From NCBI GenBank assembly GCA_943324925.2, contig CALPNL020000092.1:1-7649 (forward strand): a DNA stretch of 7,649 bases, in the 5' to 3' direction. Every line of letters starts with the position of its first letter. The stretch's first letter is position 1. Source of the stretch: Chitinophaga pinensis (lineage in GTDB: Bacteria > Bacteroidota > Bacteroidia > Flavobacteriales > Flavobacteriaceae). Positions 1 to 5,871 of this stretch are shown here, in pieces. A model generated the notes under the pieces. It did not search any database, was not told the DNA's origin, and saw only the letters and a program-made list of their open reading frames with translations. The translations under genes and the position numbers were made by a program.

Positions 1-53
1 AGAGCACATCACTTTTAATGATGGGGTCCTGGGTTCGAGCCCCAGTCGGGTCA
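1..53 (+). tRNA. tRNA-Lys (UUU), left-truncated by the window edge
   Basis: This is the 3' part of a tRNA-Lys gene; the acceptor 5' strand and most of the D arm lie before the window. It is identical base for base to the complete tRNA-Lys at 77-149, with an offset of 96 bases. The anticodon stem CATCA/TGATG encloses the loop CTTTTAA, so the anticodon is TTT (14-16). The T arm and the 3' acceptor strand TCGGGTC plus discriminator A follow. CCA is not encoded and must be added after transcription. It reads AAA and AAG lysine codons. Confidence 0.93.
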
Positions 54-76
54 CTACATTACAAACTCCAAAGCAA

Positions 77-149
77 GACTTGATAGCTCAGTTGGTAGAG
101 CACATCACTTTTAATGATGGGGTCCTGGGTTCGAGCCCCAGTCGGGTCA
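77..149 (+). tRNA. tRNA-Lys (UUU)
   Basis: A complete 73-base cloverleaf can be drawn by eye. The acceptor stem is GACTTGA with TCGGGTC (two G-T pairs). The D arm contains AGCTCAGTTGGTAGAGC. The anticodon stem CATCA/TGATG has loop CTTTTAA with anticodon TTT at 110-112. The T arm has the GGTTCGAGCCC core, and the discriminator base is A149. No CCA is encoded, as is common in Bacteroidetes. It lies 23 bases after the preceding identical copy, and the two are probably made from one precursor transcript that ends at the hairpin at 152-187. Confidence 0.97.
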
Positions 150-151
150 CA

Positions 152-187
152 AAAAAAGTCGAGCAGCCTGCTTGACTTTTTTATTTT
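152..187 (+). terminator. Rho-independent terminator after tRNA-Lys
   Basis: The arms GTCGAGCA (158-165) and TGCTTGAC (169-176) pair with one G-T and a 3-base loop. The stem is extended by A-tract/T-tract pairing (A run before, TTTTTT after), ending in a T-rich tail at 177-187. It starts 2-3 bases after the tRNA-Lys 3' end and stops just before tRNA-Leu at 190, so tRNA-Leu may need its own promoter or depend on read-through. Confidence 0.75.
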
Positions 188-189
188 AT

Positions 190-272
190 GGCCACGTGGA
201 GAAACGGTAGACTTGCCATCTTGAGGGGGTGGTGCTCGTAAGGGCGTGTGGGTTCAAATCCCACCGTGGTCA
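190..272 (+). tRNA. tRNA-Leu (GAG)
   Basis: A class II tRNA of 83 bases. The acceptor stem GGCCACG pairs with CGTGGTC (265-271), and the discriminator is A272. The anticodon stem CCATC/GGTGG encloses TTGAGGG, placing the anticodon GAG at 223-225, which reads CUC and CUU leucine codons. The long variable arm TGCTC-GTAA-GGGCG is the leucine/serine type hallmark and rules out a short-armed isotype. The T arm is GTGGG TTCAAAT CCCAC. No CCA is encoded. It lies 40 bases after tRNA-Lys, separated by a terminator-like hairpin. Confidence 0.95.
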
Positions 273-277
273 CGAAT

Positions 278-343
278 AAAAAGAAAAACCCAAACTAAAT
301 AATCAAGCTTACTTGAATTAATTTAGTTTGGGTTTTTCTTTTT
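278..343. terminator. Strong bidirectional terminator between the tRNAs and the minus-strand operon
   Basis: Positions 278-300 are the exact reverse complement of 321-343, a perfect 23-bp stem. Inside the 20-base loop a second small stem TCAAG/CTTGA (303-307 with 312-316) can form. The right arm ends in a T-rich tract on the + strand, and the reverse complement of the left arm ends in a T-rich tract on the minus strand. The element can therefore end the tRNA transcript and also the operon that arrives from the right with its last stop codon at 402. Confidence 0.88.
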
Positions 344-387
344 TCAAAGCCGAGCTTTGTTGGGAAGGACGAAGTCAATGCCTTATA

Positions 388-411
388 TCAGAAATCGAAT
401 CCTATTTCTGA
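388..411 (-). other. Hairpin across the stop codon of the 433-residue gene
   Basis: TCAGAAAT (388-395) is the reverse complement of ATTTCTGA (404-411), with an 8-base loop. On the minus strand it overlaps the last codons and the TAG stop (404-402). It lacks a following U-run, so it is not a typical terminator; the hairpin at 278-343 fits that role better. It may protect the mRNA 3' end, or it may be chance in AT-rich DNA. Confidence 0.35.
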
Positions 412-1703
412 TTGTATTTTGCTTTGTATTTATCGTTAAGCTTGGTTTGATGCGTTTCCAAATTCAACTTTCTTCCTTGAATAAAAATCTCGGTCAATTG
501 ATTTGTTCTCATATCTAAAGCGTCACCTTTTGAAATAAATAAAGTAGCATCTTTACCTTGTTCTAAAGTACCACAGAAAATATCAATTCCTAAAATTTTG
601 GCGGTATTACCAGTGATTAATTGCAATGCTTGTTCTTTATCTAGTCCGTAAGCCGCACAAGTACCTGCTAGAAAAGGTAAGTTTCGTGTTTGCATCCGCT
701 CCATTTCTCCACTGTTCTCTAATCCTACAAGAATTCCTTTATTTACTAAAATTCGGGCCATTTTATAAGGTAAATCTATATCTTCATCTGCGCTATTTGG
801 CATGTCATGTACATTTCTTAAAAGCACTCCTATGGAATTTTCCTTTAATAAATCTGCTGTTTTATAGGCATCATAACCACCTACAATAACCATTTTCTTA
901 ATTCCGAATTTTTTCGCCATTTGAACCGCATCAATGATTTGTTTTTCTTCTTGTGCATGAATAAATAATGTTTGAGTACCATCAAAAATTCCTTTCGTGG
1001 CTTGAAAAATCAAATTATGTTCAGAAGAACTGGCAGCATAGGTTCTTGAATTATCTAAAAACATACTGATTTCCTCAATTTTTTTCAAGTACTCTTTGTT
1101 GGCTTCCATAGCTCCTGGTTCTGCCCACCAACCGCTTCTTTTCATTGTAGGTGGAAAATTCAAGTGAATCCCATCATTTTCTTTTAACACCGCATCTTTC
1201 CAATTCCAAGCATCCAATTGTACGATGGAAGAAGTTCCAGAAATAGTGCCTCCACGTGGAGTAATTTGAGCCATCAAAATTCCATTCGGACGAGCAGTTT
1301 CAATTACTTTTGAATCTGCTGTAAAAGCAATAATACTTCTAATGTGTGGATTCATATCGCCAATTTCTCTTTCGTCATCTGATGATTTAACAGCGTCTAC
1401 TTCCACAAGTCCTAGCGTTGAATTGGGGGCAATAAAACCCGGGTAAATGTGCTTTCCTGCGGCATCAATTGTTATATCAAAAGCCCCTTTTGAAATTTTT
1501 ACGGTTTTTGCATCTTCCACTAAAACAATTTTACCATCTTTGAAACCAATCGCGCTATTTTCAATTACTTTTCCATTACCTAAATGCGCAAAACCATTTA
1601 GTATCAATATTGATTTCGTTTGCTTATTTGCCGGTATATTTTGTCCATTTGTGTTGGTAATCAACCCAAAAAATACTACTAATATTATATATATCTTGTT
1701 CAT
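402..1703 (-). CDS. Exported amidohydrolase-fold protein lacking the HxH metal motif
   Basis: The 433-residue protein begins with a signal peptide (residues 1-20: MNK, hydrophobic core, cleavage near NTNG-Q), so it is probably periplasmic. Residues 31-410 follow the imidazolonepropionase-like amidohydrolase pattern: an N-terminal beta-sandwich strand with NGKV and KDGKIV turns, the barrel, and a C-terminal LEQGKDATLFISKG strand. The first barrel strand reads YPGFIAPNSTLG (87-98), where an active enzyme has PGxIDxHxH, so both histidines (N94, T96) and the Asp (A92) are replaced. A His remains in FIHAQ (H249). The strand-8 Asp is also not obvious: GLENSG is at 327-332. The RGGTISGTSS segment (150-159) is typical of this exported subfamily. 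It is the second gene of the operon: its ATG is 2 bases after the upstream TAA, implying coupled translation. I infer a catalytically altered or inactive partner of the 996-residue enzyme; the substrate is unknown. Confidence 0.88.
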   Translation of the reverse strand: MNKIYIILVVFFGLITNTNGQNIPANKQTKSILILNGFAHLGNGKVIENSAIGFKDGKIVLVEDAKTVKISKGAFDITIDAAGKHIYPGFIAPNSTLGLVEVDAVKSSDDEREIGDMNPHIRSIIAFTADSKVIETARPNGILMAQITPRGGTISGTSSIVQLDAWNWKDAVLKENDGIHLNFPPTMKRSGWWAEPGAMEANKEYLKKIEEISMFLDNSRTYAASSSEHNLIFQATKGIFDGTQTLFIHAQEEKQIIDAVQMAKKFGIKKMVIVGGYDAYKTADLLKENSIGVLLRNVHDMPNSADEDIDLPYKMARILVNKGILVGLENSGEMERMQTRNLPFLAGTCAAYGLDKEQALQLITGNTAKILGIDIFCGTLEQGKDATLFISKGDALDMRTNQLTEIFIQGRKLNLETHQTKLNDKYKAKYNQK

Positions 1704-1705
1704 TT

Positions 1706-4696
1706 TTATTGTTCTAAAGTATCACAATGGTCTTCTCTTCTCTCTTTTTTCTTAGGCTCTTGTGTATTGGAACCTTTATTTTTTTCAAGCATTAATTGCC
1801 CAATTAAACTATTTCTTTCATTGGCAATAGCGATTCGCTGTTCTTCGTCTTTTTGAAGATCAAAATAAACAACTCCTTCGATTAAAGTTTTTTCCGCTTT
1901 CGCATAAATAGAAAGTGGATGGTAGTTCCATAGCACCACATCGGCATCTTTCCCTACTTTAATACTTCCAACCTTGTCGTCAATATGCAATAATTTAGCT
2001 GGATTTAATGTTACAAATTTCCAAGCTTCCACTTCTGGAACATTACCATATTTAACTGCTTTGGCCGCTTCTTGATTTAGTCTACGTGACATTTCTGCAT
2101 CATCAGAATTGAATGCTACAACTAAACCTTGATTGTGCATTAGGGCACCATTGTATGGAATTGCATCATTTACTTCAAATTTATAAGCCCACCAATCAGA
2201 GAATGTTGATGCTCCTACTCCATGCTCTTTCATTTTGTCGGCTACTTTATAACCTTCTAAAATGTGAGTGAAAGTATTCATCTTAAAATTAAATTTTTCG
2301 GCTACATTCATCATCATTAAAATCTCTGATTGCACATAAGAGTGGCAGGTAATATAACGCTCTTTATTAATGATTTCGGCAATATTTTGCATTTCTAAAT
2401 CTACTCTTGGCGCCTTAGTCTTGTCCTTTTTAGAATTTGAATTGTAGGCTTTCCAAGCCAAATCATATTCTTTTGCACGTTGGAAATAATCCGTAAAAAC
2501 TTGTTCTACTCCCATTCTAGACTGAGGGAAACGATTAGAACTTCTACTCATATTGGATTGTTTTACATTTTCACCCAAAGCGAATTTTATAAATTTAGGC
2601 TGATTTTTGTATAACATTTCGTCAGCAGACAATCCCCATTTCCATTTTACAATTGCCGAGCAACCTCCTATAGGATTTGCAGACCCATGTAATAATTGTG
2701 ACGTGGTCACGCCACCGGCTAAATCTCTATAAATATTAATGTCTTCCGAATTCACTACATCTTGTATGGTAACTTCGGCACTAGAATTATGACCGCCTTC
2801 ATTTACCCCTTTAGAAATGGCAATATGAGAATGTTCATCTATAATTCCACTGGTTAAATGTTTCCCTTTTGCATCAATTGAAATAGCATTGCTATCAACA
2901 ATATTTTTACCTATTGCCGCAATTTTTCCATTTTTTACCAATACATCGGTGTCTTCTAAAATACCTTCTACTTCATTAGTCCAAACCGTAGCGTTTTTAA
3001 ACAATAGCGTTTGCTGAGTAGGTTTTTGACTATTACCAAAAGCAATATTTGGAAAGGTTACAGGAATAATTTTATTTAGTTTATCTGCCTTAGTCGTGTC
3101 TTTAACAATTACAAAAGGTTCAGTTTTTACCGCAGACCATTTTACTTCGTTACCATTGGCCAAAATGGCTTTTCCAGATAAATTTTGTGTGTTTTCAATG
3201 TAGCCACTTAACCTTGAAAATCCTGGGTTAATAGTATCGTTCAGTTTTACTGAAGCTGTAAGCCAATTGGAAGCAATCGTTAGTTTTGAATTTATCTTTT
3301 TATTATTTTCCGTGGTTATATCTGATTTTGGTGCGGTTATTTCACCATCTATTTTCCATTTGTAGGTATTGGAATCAATAGTTAAATCATAATTTCCACG
3401 AATATCAATTGTTGTCATATCATTGACCACATATTTATTTCCCTGAACCCAATTTTCATATACTATCGTTTTATCATCAAAAATGGCACCTGAGGTAATC
3501 ACGAAATTGGCAAAACTTCCTTTATTCAAACTACCTATTTCATCACTTTTACCCATAATAGAAGCTGGAATGATAGTAAGTGCTTCTAAAGCTTTAGTTT
3601 TATCAAAACCATATTTTATTGCTTTCAGTAGATTAGTTCTAAACTCTTCCACCTTTTTTAATTTATCTGTCGTCAAAGCAAAAACCACGTTATTATCAGC
3701 AAGCACTTTTAAATTGGTTGGTGCTTGATTCCAGAAACGCAAATCACTTAAATCAATTTGATCGGACAAAAAAGAATTAGAAACATCATAGGCTTCTGGG
3801 AAGTTAATTGGAATAATGAATTTTGAATTGGTGTTTTTAATTTCATCGATTCTTTCAAATTCGTTTCCAGCTCCTTTTAAAACATAATTTTGGTTAAATT
3901 CTTTTGCTATTTTAGAAGCTCTAATGCTATTTAATTTGTCTTCGGCAGTAAATATTTGAACTAACTTTTGATTGTTTATTAAAGCTTCTAATGAGGCATC
4001 TTTAGTTTTAGAGTTTCCATTTTTATACCAATTCATATCCAAATACATCTGGCGAAGTAACGCCATCATTCCCATTAATGAGCTTGGATACGATTGATTG
4101 GTAACTGCACTTCTTGTAAAACCAAAATGGTTGGAGATTTTGTTTGAAAGCAATCGACTACTTTTATCGAAATTATTTAAAGCGATTAAAGTTCCTGTTC
4201 CGCGAGCAACTCCATCTTGCACATGGGTTCCCACCACTCCAAAACCAGCTTTAAGAAACTCTTCCGCTTTGGTTTGATCGTAATTAAAACTTTCAAAAGC
4301 ATTAATTTCAGTTCTAATACTTTCATTCCAATAGTACCCTACGCGTTTTGAATCATAGGAATCACCATCTGAAACAGAAGTCTTTTTTGGCTTTTCAACT
4401 CCAAAACTGGTATAGATATCAATAAATGAAGGGTAAATACATTTACCTTCCAAATTGATTATTTTACAGTTTTTAGGAATTGTTAATTCAGTTCCTGCTC
4501 CAATAACTTTACCATTTTGAATAATCAAAGTGCCTTTTTCGATTATTTGTGTTGGAGTAACAAAAATTTTAGCGTTGGTAAAAGCTGTATAATTGTAGTT
4601 TTTGTTTTGTACACTTTCATTATTTGGGAAATATTCTTGGGCATCAATTTTAAGAATACTAAATAAGAAAAGAAGTGTGAGAATAAATCTATTCAT
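1706..4696 (-). CDS. Exported two-module amidohydrolase (imidazolonepropionase-like)
   Basis: The 996-residue protein starts with a signal peptide (MNRFILTLLFLFSILKIDAQ), giving a periplasmic enzyme. Residues about 37-430 form an amidohydrolase-like module whose first-strand motif is YPSFIDIYTSFG (88-99), with Tyr and Ser in place of the two metal histidines. A beta-rich linker domain (about 430-535) follows. Residues about 565-945 form a second, apparently complete module: GIIDEHSH (H622, H624), ITCHSY (H785), FTHILEG (H811) and FNSDDAE (D865) supply the usual metal ligands, KFALGENVK (704-712) is a family signature, and VGSIKVGKDADVVLW (909-923) is the classic C-terminal strand. The last 20 or so residues are a charged, probably disordered tail. 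The family hydrolyses cyclic amides, imides or peptide-like bonds; the exact substrate cannot be read from the sequence. It is first in an operon with the 433-residue homologue, TAA-aa-ATG apart. The ATG at 4696 precedes a good signal peptide, which supports this start. Confidence 0.93.
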   Translation of the reverse strand: MNRFILTLLFLFSILKIDAQEYFPNNESVQNKNYNYTAFTNAKIFVTPTQIIEKGTLIIQNGKVIGAGTELTIPKNCKIINLEGKCIYPSFIDIYTSFGVEKPKKTSVSDGDSYDSKRVGYYWNESIRTEINAFESFNYDQTKAEEFLKAGFGVVGTHVQDGVARGTGTLIALNNFDKSSRLLSNKISNHFGFTRSAVTNQSYPSSLMGMMALLRQMYLDMNWYKNGNSKTKDASLEALINNQKLVQIFTAEDKLNSIRASKIAKEFNQNYVLKGAGNEFERIDEIKNTNSKFIIPINFPEAYDVSNSFLSDQIDLSDLRFWNQAPTNLKVLADNNVVFALTTDKLKKVEEFRTNLLKAIKYGFDKTKALEALTIIPASIMGKSDEIGSLNKGSFANFVITSGAIFDDKTIVYENWVQGNKYVVNDMTTIDIRGNYDLTIDSNTYKWKIDGEITAPKSDITTENNKKINSKLTIASNWLTASVKLNDTINPGFSRLSGYIENTQNLSGKAILANGNEVKWSAVKTEPFVIVKDTTKADKLNKIIPVTFPNIAFGNSQKPTQQTLLFKNATVWTNEVEGILEDTDVLVKNGKIAAIGKNIVDSNAISIDAKGKHLTSGIIDEHSHIAISKGVNEGGHNSSAEVTIQDVVNSEDINIYRDLAGGVTTSQLLHGSANPIGGCSAIVKWKWGLSADEMLYKNQPKFIKFALGENVKQSNMSRSSNRFPQSRMGVEQVFTDYFQRAKEYDLAWKAYNSNSKKDKTKAPRVDLEMQNIAEIINKERYITCHSYVQSEILMMMNVAEKFNFKMNTFTHILEGYKVADKMKEHGVGASTFSDWWAYKFEVNDAIPYNGALMHNQGLVVAFNSDDAEMSRRLNQEAAKAVKYGNVPEVEAWKFVTLNPAKLLHIDDKVGSIKVGKDADVVLWNYHPLSIYAKAEKTLIEGVVYFDLQKDEEQRIAIANERNSLIGQLMLEKNKGSNTQEPKKKERREDHCDTLEQ

Positions 4697-4765
4697 AGTT
4701 TAAATCAATTAATTTTTTTTTAAAAGTATACATTATTTTAAACTTTATAAAATAATAATCAATAA

Positions 4766-4850
4766 TTTACAATAATAATCGATTAAAGAAATATTTAGGA
4801 AGCTGGTATTTAATCATTAAATTATAGTAATTCTGCTTTACTATAATAAT
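4766..4850 (+). repeat. Imperfect direct repeat TTTAC(A/T)ATAATAAT
   Basis: The 14-base unit occurs at 4766-4779 and 4837-4850, 71 bases apart, with one mismatch (A versus T after TTTAC). The second copy overlaps the right arm of the inverted repeat at 4821-4847. The sequence is low in complexity, so chance is possible, but both copies contain the TTAC half-site also found near crtI. Confidence 0.45.
4821..4847. promoter_or_regulatory. 10-bp inverted repeat, candidate operator
   Basis: ATTATAGTAA (4821-4830) and TTACTATAAT (4838-4847) are exact reverse complements around the 7-base spacer TTCTGCT. The core is GTAA-N7-TTAC. It ends 38 bases before the -7 element of the regulator gene and lies between two divergent genes. 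Inverted repeats of this scale are typical sites for dimeric regulators of the MerR family. I infer autoregulation by the adjacent regulator; a short transcript hairpin is the alternative. Confidence 0.5.
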
Positions 4851-4885
4851 TATAATAAACATCACTATATTAAAAAATAATAATT

Positions 4886-4893
4886 ACTTTTGT
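4886..4893 (+). promoter_or_regulatory. -7 promoter element of the MerR/B12 regulator gene
   Basis: TACTTTTG matches the Bacteroidetes/Flavobacterium -7 consensus TAnnTTTG exactly and lies 20 bases before the ATG at 4914, implying a short leader. No TTG is found at the expected 17-23 base distance upstream, so the -33 half is weak or absent, as might suit a regulated promoter. The overlapping TTAC-TTTT-GTTT (4885-4896) is a partial match to the dyads near crtI. Confidence 0.55.
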
Positions 4894-4913
4894 TTAACTT
4901 TTTTAAAAATTAG

Positions 4914-5813
4914 ATGAACAATGTAAAAAATGTGTTTAGTATTAAATACCTGGAAAATCTTTCAGGCATAAAAGCACATACCATCAGAATATGGGAAAAA
5001 CGATATAATATATTGGAACCCATGCGTACCGACACCAATATTAGATTGTATGATTTGCAAAATTTGCAAAAGCTACTTAATATCGTTCTATTACACGATT
5101 ATGGATATAAAATATCCCGAATTGCAAAATACGACGCGAGCGAAATTCCTGAGATTGTAAACACTATAATCTCTGAAAAAAGTGCTAAAAGTCACGCAAT
5201 ATCTAGTTTTAAAATGGCCATGATCAATTTTGATCAAACATTATTTTTTAAAACGTATGACCAATTGCTTTCTGAGAAATCATTTAGAGAAGTGTTCTTC
5301 GAAGTTTTTATCCCTTTAATGAATGAGATTGGTCTACTTTGGCAAACGGACACTGTTACTCCTGCTCACGAACATTTTATCACGTATTTGATTAAACAAA
5401 AATTACTTATAAATACAGAAAAACAACAATTGTTAGATCCAAGGATTGACGACCGCGTTTTTGTACTTTACTTGCCATCAAATGAAATTCATGAGTTAGG
5501 TTTAATGTACCTAAACTATGAAATTTTACACCATGGATACCGAAGTATCTATCTTGGTGAAAGCATCCCACTAGACAATTTAAAAGATTTAAAAAGTTAT
5601 TTTAACAATATTACTTATGTTTCCTACTTAACGGTAGAACCTAATAAAGAGGAAATAAATCCTTATATTAAAGCTTTGAATGAAGAAATTTTGAACGATA
5701 AGGACACTGAATTATGGTTAATTGGTAGAATGGTGAATTATATCGATGATAATCTGATTACCCCAAAAACCAAAGTTTTTAAATCGATCAGCGAACTAAT
5801 AATAAATCTGTAA
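4914..5813 (+). CDS. MerR-family regulator with CarH-like cobalamin-binding domain
   Basis: The 299-residue protein combines an N-terminal MerR winged-helix domain (about 8-75; HTIRIWEKRYN at 22-32, NIRLYD at 42-47) with a helical bundle and a Rossmann-type B12-binding domain (about 95-295). The helical part carries W143-x9-E153-H154 and the next domain carries E191-I-H193-E-L-G196. These are the two signatures of CarH/LitR photoreceptors, in which the E-x-H-x-x-G His is the lower cobalt ligand. YLGESIPLDNL (213-223) and LWLIGRMV (267-274) fit the rest of the fold. In characterised relatives the adenosylcobalamin-bound oligomer represses carotenoid genes in the dark and light breaks it up. 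Here the gene directly precedes crtI, with 58 bases between stop and crtI ATG and no terminator, so the same role is inferred. Q144 follows the Trp where Thermus CarH has His. The ATG at 4914 gives a normal MerR N-terminus. Confidence 0.92.
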   Translation: MNNVKNVFSIKYLENLSGIKAHTIRIWEKRYNILEPMRTDTNIRLYDLQNLQKLLNIVLLHDYGYKISRIAKYDASEIPEIVNTIISEKSAKSHAISSFKMAMINFDQTLFFKTYDQLLSEKSFREVFFEVFIPLMNEIGLLWQTDTVTPAHEHFITYLIKQKLLINTEKQQLLDPRIDDRVFVLYLPSNEIHELGLMYLNYEILHHGYRSIYLGESIPLDNLKDLKSYFNNITYVSYLTVEPNKEEINPYIKALNEEILNDKDTELWLIGRMVNYIDDNLITPKTKVFKSISELIINL

Positions 5814-5816
5814 ATT

Positions 5817-5828
5817 TTACAAAAGTAA
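5817..5828. promoter_or_regulatory. TTAC-N4-GTAA dyad, candidate operator upstream of crtI
   Basis: TTAC (5817-5820) and GTAA (5825-5828) flank AAAA, 3 bases after the regulator's stop codon. Its TTACAAAA is also the exact reverse complement of TTTTGTAA at 5850-5857, which overlaps the crtI -7 region, so the two sites could be bound together. The arms are short and the DNA AT-rich, hence low confidence. Confidence 0.35.
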
Positions 5829-5852
5829 TCCTCAATTAAAGAAAATCATTTT

Positions 5853-5867
5853 TGTAATTTTGTTACA
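5853..5867. promoter_or_regulatory. TGTAA-N5-TTACA palindrome over the crtI -7 element
   Basis: TGTAA (5853-5857) and TTACA (5863-5867) are exact reverse complements around TTTTG. The dyad encloses the -7 element TAATTTTG (5855-5862) and ends 4 bases before the crtI ATG. A protein bound here would block RNA polymerase. The half-site GTAA/TTAC is shared with the inverted repeat at 4821-4847, so the adjacent MerR/B12 regulator is the obvious candidate ligand; this is inference. Confidence 0.5.
5855..5862 (+). promoter_or_regulatory. -7 promoter element of crtI
   Basis: TAATTTTG matches the Flavobacterium consensus TAnnTTTG exactly. With a start site a few bases downstream, the transcript would begin at or just before the ATG at 5872, so it would be nearly leaderless. 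No TTG is present at the -33 distance. Read-through from the regulator gene is also possible because no terminator lies between them. Confidence 0.5.
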
Positions 5868-5871
5868 CTTT

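Larger units (their letters stand above)
1..150 (+). repeat. Tandem direct repeat: duplicated tRNA-Lys gene
   Basis: Positions 1-54 match 97-150 exactly; identity stops right after the tRNA (T55 versus A151). The repeat period is 96 bases. The spacer between the genes (54-76) resembles neither tRNA nor coding sequence. The first copy continues to the left of the window, so the left boundary of the duplication cannot be seen. The pattern fits a simple gene duplication kept identical by selection or gene conversion. Confidence 0.9.
4697..4913. other. Divergent intergenic region, very AT-rich
   Basis: These 217 bases separate two divergently transcribed genes and should hold both promoters. I see a matching -7 element for the + strand gene (4886-4893), a 10-bp inverted repeat (4821-4847) and an imperfect direct repeat. 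For the minus-strand operon the best candidate is only TATTATTG (minus strand of 4770-4777), one mismatch from TAnnTTTG and without a convincing -33 TTG, so that promoter is not located. No ORF with coding character, tRNA or recognisable riboswitch is present. Confidence 0.6.

Noticed and set aside
626..889. 87-residue open frame on the + strand
   Set aside because: It lies antisense inside the well-supported amidohydrolase gene and has no recognisable domain.
1447..1755. 102-residue open frame on the + strand
   Set aside because: It is antisense to the signal-peptide end of the 433-residue gene; its hydrophobic C-terminus is only the complement of that region.
3483..3728. 81-residue open frame on the + strand
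   Set aside because: It is antisense to the middle of the 996-residue gene, with no motif or promoter.
4727..4750. TATACA half-site resembling the LitR/PplR-type operator
   Set aside because: The expected partner half-site about 12 bases downstream is absent (the sequence there is TTATAA), so only a half-site remains in AT-rich DNA.
4697..4913. Possible cobalamin riboswitch upstream of the B12-binding regulator
   Set aside because: The gap lacks a recognisable B12-box or the GC-bearing helices of that riboswitch, and the -7 element leaves only about a dozen bases of leader.
5860..5871. TTG start adding four residues (MLHF) to crtI
   Set aside because: The TTG is part of the -7 promoter element, and the ATG at 5872 puts the FAD-binding strand at the usual distance from the N-terminus.
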